From contig NZ_CP107995.1 of the NCBI RefSeq assembly GCF_036116635.1, positions 3,224,001 through 3,288,000 of the forward strand: a stretch of DNA of 64,000 nucleotides. The letters run 5' to 3'. The number at the start of each line of letters is the position of its first letter. Positions within the stretch are counted from its first letter, which is position 1. Both the position numbers and the translations under genes were made by a program. Source of the DNA: Amycolatopsis sp. NBC_00345. Lineage in GTDB: Bacteria; Actinomycetota; Actinomycetes; Mycobacteriales; Pseudonocardiaceae. Under the pieces are notes generated by a model that did not search any database, was not told the origin of the DNA, and worked only from the letters and a program-made list of their open reading frames with translations. Of the stretch, positions 60,440 to 64,000 are shown piece by piece.

Positions 60440-60773
60440 CAGAGCCGGGACCTCGCCGACCTCGCGGCTCCGCGTGGCCCCGGCCCAAGCAGGCCCGCAA
60501 CCAGGCCAAGAACGGCAACCCCCGGCCCCGCAGCAAGGCAGCGGACACCCGCCAGGATGGCACGTGCGTTACCGCCGCCGCACCGGCACTCACGACTCAC
60601 TCGTGAACGAACCGGGCTGGCAGGAACTCACCGGCACCGTCGCCGGCCCCAGCCTGCACGACGTCCATGCCAACACGACCTGGACCCCGATACGGCCCAG
60701 CGACAACACCGCCATCCAGCTGATCCGGGCACAGGACATCCTTGACGCCAAGGAAACACCGGACGCCACCTGA
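60417..60773 (+). CDS. Small hypothetical protein, paralogue of the previous gene
   Basis: About 118 residues. A basic, Pro/Gln-rich N-terminal third (VAPAQAGPQPGQERQPPAPQ) is followed by a domain like the previous gene: GWHVRYRRRTG, LTGTVAG, WTPIRPSDN and LIRAQDILDA. GTG 60417 overlaps the previous gene by 23 bases, suggesting coupled translation; a start inside the N-terminal part cannot be excluded. Function unknown. Confidence 0.5.
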   Translation: MEPVLTDDRAGTSPTSRLRVAPAQAGPQPGQERQPPAPQQGSGHPPGWHVRYRRRTGTHDSLVNEPGWQELTGTVAGPSLHDVHANTTWTPIRPSDNTAIQLIRAQDILDAKETPDAT

Positions 60774-60810
60774 AGCAACGGGACCGCGCCTCGACACCGG
60801 GTAGCCGACG

Positions 60811-60948
60811 ATGAACCGGGACTCCGTCGCCTCTGCACCCGAGTCCGCGCAAGAAGGCCATTCCGCGAATGCGGCCGTCCAGGACGAGTCCCCCGCCGAC
60901 GCCTCCGTCGAAGACCGCGGCAACCACCAGGTCGAATCCGGCCACTAA
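60811..60948 (+). CDS. Possible 45-residue small protein
   Basis: An open frame ATG to TAA, MNRDSVASAPESAQEGHSAN continuing to DRGNHQVESGH, acidic and hydrophilic with no Cys. It follows the two small paralogues on the same strand. There is no convincing ribosome site, so translation is uncertain. Confidence 0.25.
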   Translation: MNRDSVASAPESAQEGHSANAAVQDESPADASVEDRGNHQVESGH

Positions 60949-61042
60949 TGGCCGGTTCATGGCCTGGCCTCCCCGGCCGTCCTGCCCCACCCTCGGGTTG
61001 TACGCAAAGGCCGGATATTTCCCAACCTCTTCGGGAGCCTTC

Positions 61043-61771
61043 ATGCGCAAGAAACCCGTGTCCACCGCCATCGCCGTCGCAACCGCCTGCGCACTGGTCT
61101 TCCCTGCAGCCGCCCAGGCCGCGTCCGCCCCGCAGGCCCTGTCCGTGTCCGTGCTCGCCCACGGCACGAAGTCCGGCACCTCCGTCGTCAGCGGGGAGAT
61201 CAAGCCGGGCACCGAAGTGCACGTCGACGCCTCGCCGGCCGGCGCCGCACAGCCCAACGGCAGCCCGCGCTGGCTGAACATCGACTACCAGGTCCAGGAG
61301 ACCGGCTACTGGTGCGCCCCGGCGGCCACCCGCATCGCGCTGTCCGCGCGGATGGCCCCGCCCAGCCAGGGCGACCTGGCCGCGCAGCTGGGCACCACCG
61401 TCGACGGCACCGACTGGATCGGCCAGGTCACCGGGGTGCTCAACAACAACCTCGGCGGAGGGTGGTACGAGACCAAGGAGATGCCGAGCGACCCGCCCAC
61501 CCAGGAGCAGCGGGACCGGCTGTGGAACGACATCGTCTACGACATCGACCGCAACTACCCACTGGTGGCCAACATCGTCGCCCCGGCCGGCAACCACCCG
61601 CCCGGCTACCCGGACTACACGATCTACCACTACTTCACCGTCTTCGGCTACGACCCCGTGGACCGCACCGTCACCATCGCCGACCCCGCCAACTTCGGCG
61701 GCAACCAGATCTACTGGATCTCCTTCGACCAGCTCGCCTCGCTGATCCCGCCCAAGGGCTACGCCGCCTGA
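61043..61771 (+). CDS. Secreted C39-like cysteine peptidase family protein
   Basis: A 242-residue exported protein. The signal peptide is MRKKPVSTAIAVATACALVF with cleavage after AAQA (near 26). The papain-like C39 pattern is visible: Gln and Cys in QETGYWCAPAATRIAL (Cys about 92), His in YTIYHYFTVFGYD (about 196) and Asp/Asn in IADPANFGGNQ (about 213). It may cleave peptides outside the cell or act on cell-wall peptides; it lacks the ABC transporter part of bacteriocin C39 peptidases. Start ATG 61043 has GGGAG five bases upstream. Confidence 0.82.
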   Translation: MRKKPVSTAIAVATACALVFPAAAQAASAPQALSVSVLAHGTKSGTSVVSGEIKPGTEVHVDASPAGAAQPNGSPRWLNIDYQVQETGYWCAPAATRIALSARMAPPSQGDLAAQLGTTVDGTDWIGQVTGVLNNNLGGGWYETKEMPSDPPTQEQRDRLWNDIVYDIDRNYPLVANIVAPAGNHPPGYPDYTIYHYFTVFGYDPVDRTVTIADPANFGGNQIYWISFDQLASLIPPKGYAA

Positions 61772-61813
61772 AACCATCGCGGTTCTTTCAGCCAACCGAA
61801 TGGAGATGTCCGA

Positions 61814-62464
61814 ATGAGGAAGAGCAAGATCGCGATTCTTTCAGCCAGTCTTCTCGCGACAGCAGGGCTTTCGATCGTGACCGGACCGGCCGCACACGCA
61901 ACGGCTCCGTGCGATGGCACGTACTCGATCGCGGTCGGCGGGTGGCAGAGCCACTGGGACACTGACCGCTTCTTCAACGTCACGCAGCACGTCGGGTACC
62001 CGACCGACATACCCAACGGCGCGAGCACCCAGGCCGGCGTCAACGAGCTGAACCGGCTGGTCCGGGAACAACGCGCCGCGTGCCCGGGCCAGCACGTCAA
62101 GATGATGGGCTACTCCATGGGCGCCGCGGTGGTGCACGTCTGGGTCACCGACAACTGGACCTCGTTCGACAACGTGAACGCCATCCTCGTCGCCGATCCC
62201 AAGCGCCAGGGGCCGCCGGGAGCCGACGGTGGGACCGCACCGTTCGGCGGTGCCGTCGGACCTCCGCTCGCCGGCGTCGACCGGTTCTTCGGCAACGTGC
62301 CCGTCAAGTCGATCTGCGACCGCGACTACGTCTGCGACACCTCCGCCAACCCCTTGGGGTACCCGGCCGACCACATCAGCCACTACGACATCGACTTCGA
62401 CGGTAACCACCACACCGACGACGCCAACGAGCAGTGGTACAACGGCGTCTGGTCCCCCTGGTAA
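61814..62464 (+). CDS. Secreted cutinase/PE-PPE-like serine hydrolase
   Basis: A 216-residue exported protein with signal peptide (ILSASLLATAGLSIVTGPAA, cleavage near AHA 29). The mature part begins YSIAVGGWQSHWD and has the nucleophile elbow MGYSMGAAVV (Ser about 101), ILVADPKRQG, and later Asp/His residues in CDRDYVCDTSANPLGYPADH. This is the cutinase/PE-PPE esterase type, acting on lipid or polyester esters outside the cell. It lies 42 bases after the C39-like gene and may share its message. Confidence 0.78.
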   Translation: MRKSKIAILSASLLATAGLSIVTGPAAHATAPCDGTYSIAVGGWQSHWDTDRFFNVTQHVGYPTDIPNGASTQAGVNELNRLVREQRAACPGQHVKMMGYSMGAAVVHVWVTDNWTSFDNVNAILVADPKRQGPPGADGGTAPFGGAVGPPLAGVDRFFGNVPVKSICDRDYVCDTSANPLGYPADHISHYDIDFDGNHHTDDANEQWYNGVWSPW

Positions 62465-62552
62465 GCCGAACGCCACCGATCAGCCGGTGCCCTCGGCCAC
62501 GCGCCGGGGGCACCCGGACCGGAACGTGGCCGGACCCGCGTCAGCTTGAACG

Positions 62553-63164
62553 TCAGCCGGCGGAGAACGAGCGCCACTCCTCTTCCGGCACGGGTTCGAA
62601 CGCGGCGAGCCGGGCCGGGCCGGGCTGGTCGGGGCCTTCGGGGTTGAGCACCCGGCTGGTGATCCGGCCGGTGACCAGGCCGATCAGGAAGTCCACCGCA
62701 CCGACGGGGAACTCCTCCAGCACCGCGGAGTCCTCGCTGTACCGCCAGATTCCGCCGTTGGAGATCGCCACGGCCCACCGGTCCGGGTCCGCGGAGTCGC
62801 GAGTCCACAAGAGACACTCCCGGCTCGCCCGCGCCCACGGGATCATGCCTTCCGGCTCGGGGAAGACCGGCCGGGCGACATCGGCGGGATGCCCGGCCCG
62901 CCAGTCCCGCAGCTCATCCATTTCGGTCTCGAACTGGTGCAGCTGATCCGGGACACCGCCCACCGGGTACGGCGGGTGCACGATCACGCTGCCGTCACCC
63001 AGAAACGGGGCGTTGAACGTGCCCGGCGGAAACACCGCCAGCAGCTCCTTGTACTCCGCGGGCAGGGAAACGCCGAGCGCCCGCTCGACGGCGTCCCAGT
63101 CCGGCGAGACATACGAACGGCCGGTCCAGCCGGTCGTCCGCGCCAGTTCGGCTACCGTGCCCAT
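62553..63164 (-). CDS. SMI1/KNR4 (SUKH) family protein, probable immunity protein 2
   Basis: A 203-residue SUKH-fold protein, a family best known as immunity proteins of bacterial polymorphic toxins. Typical segments are PDWDAVERALGVSLPAEYKE, LLAVFPPGTF, GMIPWARASRECLLW and WAVAISNGGIWRY. ATG 63164 starts one base after the stop of the paralogue upstream (TAG C ATG). It is probably a second immunity gene for the nuclease toxin or protects against a related toxin. Confidence 0.83.
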   Translation of the reverse strand: MGTVAELARTTGWTGRSYVSPDWDAVERALGVSLPAEYKELLAVFPPGTFNAPFLGDGSVIVHPPYPVGGVPDQLHQFETEMDELRDWRAGHPADVARPVFPEPEGMIPWARASRECLLWTRDSADPDRWAVAISNGGIWRYSEDSAVLEEFPVGAVDFLIGLVTGRITSRVLNPEGPDQPGPARLAAFEPVPEEEWRSFSAG

Positions 63165-63165
63165 G

Positions 63166-63696
63166 CTATTTCCCGAAAGACTGGAACGTCGGAGGACCGG
63201 CGATCGCGGGGAGGATCCGGCTCGGGATCTCGCCCTGCACCATTCTGGTGAGGAACTCCACCGCGCCGACTTCGAACTGCTCCCACTGCGGCTTGGTCCG
63301 GCCGGACAGCACCACCGGCCATTCGCCCGGGTCGCCCTCGTCGGCCAGCCAGAACAGTTCGGCCGCATTCCCGGCATAACAGTTCGCCCAGGGGATCAGG
63401 CCCGGCCGGTCCGGATAAACGGCGTACGGGCTGCTCTTCTTCTTTCGCAGATCCCGGAGCACCTGCTCGAAGAGGTAGAGGAGATCACCCTCGTGCCCGG
63501 TCGCGCGGGGCGGCTGCACCAGGACGGTCCCGCCGAACTCGCCCGCCGGGAACACGTCGAGCAGTTCCTTGAAGTCCGCGGGCAGGGGGTTGCCCAGCAG
63601 TCTCTCGGTAACCGCCCAGTCCGGCCGGTACGCGGCGCGGCCGGTCCAGCCGACCAGCCGCGCCAATTCGTCAACAGCCTTGGAATCGGTTGCCAA
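63166..63696 (-). CDS. SMI1/KNR4 (SUKH) family protein, probable immunity protein 1
   Basis: A 176-residue SUKH-fold protein, clearly paralogous to the next gene: WTGRAAYRPDWAVTERLLG, LPADFKELLDVFPAGEF, GLIPWANCYAGNAAELFW and FEVGAVEFLTRMVQG. The start appears to be TTG 63696, giving MATDSKAVDELARL. This overlaps the toxin gene by 26 bases, so translation is likely coupled, as expected for a toxin-immunity pair. The ribosome site is weak. Confidence 0.85.
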   Translation of the reverse strand: MATDSKAVDELARLVGWTGRAAYRPDWAVTERLLGNPLPADFKELLDVFPAGEFGGTVLVQPPRATGHEGDLLYLFEQVLRDLRKKKSSPYAVYPDRPGLIPWANCYAGNAAELFWLADEGDPGEWPVVLSGRTKPQWEQFEVGAVEFLTRMVQGEIPSRILPAIAGPPTFQSFGK

Positions 63697-64000
63697 TGGA
63701 GCTCGCCTGTCCTTGCGTGACGTTGGGGATGAACGTGGTGCAGGCCCAGCCGTTGTTGCTCCGGGCGTAGCCCATGATACCGACGGGCAGCGGATCCTGG
63801 CCTTGGTAGACCGGCCGCACCATGAGGTACACCGGGTCGCCGCTTCTCACCTGTTTGGCGACGACGTACTCGAATCTCCAGTACATCCAGGAGTTGTTCG
63901 TCGGATTCTGGTAGCAGGGAACAAAATTCCGCAGGTCGCTGTCGGATCCGTTCAGGCTGTGCCCGATCAGGTGACAGCGCGCCATGCCCTGGCTGGTGTC
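63671..64000 (-). CDS. C-terminus of a polymorphic toxin with a DNA/RNA non-specific nuclease domain (partial)
   Basis: The frame runs in from the right edge, so only the last 109 residues are seen. They read like the end of a DNA/RNA non-specific endonuclease of the toxin type: MARCHLIGHSLNGSDSDLRN with the catalytic His, FVPCYQNPTNN with the metal-binding Asn, FEYVVAKQVRSGDPVYLMVR and PVYQGQDPLPVGIMGYA. The usual RGH is RCH. Two SUKH-type genes follow directly. The N-terminal trafficking domains lie outside the window, so the secretion route is unknown. Confidence 0.72.
   Translation of the reverse strand, partial: DTSQGMARCHLIGHSLNGSDSDLRNFVPCYQNPTNNSWMYWRFEYVVAKQVRSGDPVYLMVRPVYQGQDPLPVGIMGYARSNNGWACTTFIPNVTQGQASSIGNRFQGC

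Noticed and set aside
60811..60948. Small acidic ORF as a possible RiPP precursor
   Set aside because: No modification enzyme nearby, no core-like residue pattern and no ribosome site; kept only as a low-confidence small protein.

Overview
The window is about 70% GC with dense actinomycete genes. Codon use, four large LAL-type LuxR regulators, an IdeR/DmdR-like iron box and a recurrent palindrome all suggest a Pseudonocardiaceae-like genome. Amycolatopsis is my best guess; this is inference, since no marker gene proves it.

Left arm (1-18 kb): a free-standing thioesterase, two plus-strand LAL regulators, a divergent 1-phosphofructokinase/DeoR pair, a cytochrome P450 with an abnormal I-helix, an asparagine synthetase, and two minus-strand LAL regulators. 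The thioesterase and first LAL pair look like the edge of a biosynthetic cluster that continues left of the window.

Centre (18.2-44.6 kb): a hydroxamate siderophore locus. A 23.7-kb six-module NRPS gene is preceded by an L-ornithine N5-hydroxylase and followed by an MbtH-like gene. A formyl-THF-dependent formyltransferase is transcribed divergently from the hydroxylase, with an iron box between them. Specificity codes read from the sequence predict: module 1 ornithine-type with N-methyltransferase; module 2 Ser; module 3 N-methyl-N5-hydroxyornithine; modules 4 and 5 Ser; module 6 uncertain, expected hydroxyornithine. Three Ser plus three ornithine-type residues match the composition I recall for albachelin from Amycolatopsis alba, but the two methyltransferases, decayed E domain, shifted C-domain active site and Gln-like last code differ or need explaining. 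There is no C-terminal thioesterase domain and no siderophore transporter in the window.

Right arm (44.6-64 kb): ABC-F ATPase; PaaX-type regulator with a crotonase; secreted alginate-lyase-like protein; tRNA-Pro(GGG) followed by the wreck of a tyrosine recombinase; a membrane protein; PadR plus alpha/beta hydrolase; an ALDH/MmgE-PrpD operon ending in a broken metallo-beta-lactamase-fold gene, with a divergent TetR; a methyltransferase; secreted phospholipase D-like, C39-like and cutinase-like proteins; and, at the right edge, the C-terminus of a nuclease toxin followed by two SUKH-type immunity genes.

The most unusual signal is structural. Two families of long palindromes each occur twice, with paired (compensatory) substitutions in their arms. 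One copy lies in frame inside the NRPS gene and gives it two TTA codons. A separate short palindrome, GTCCACAGTGGAC, recurs far more often than base composition predicts.
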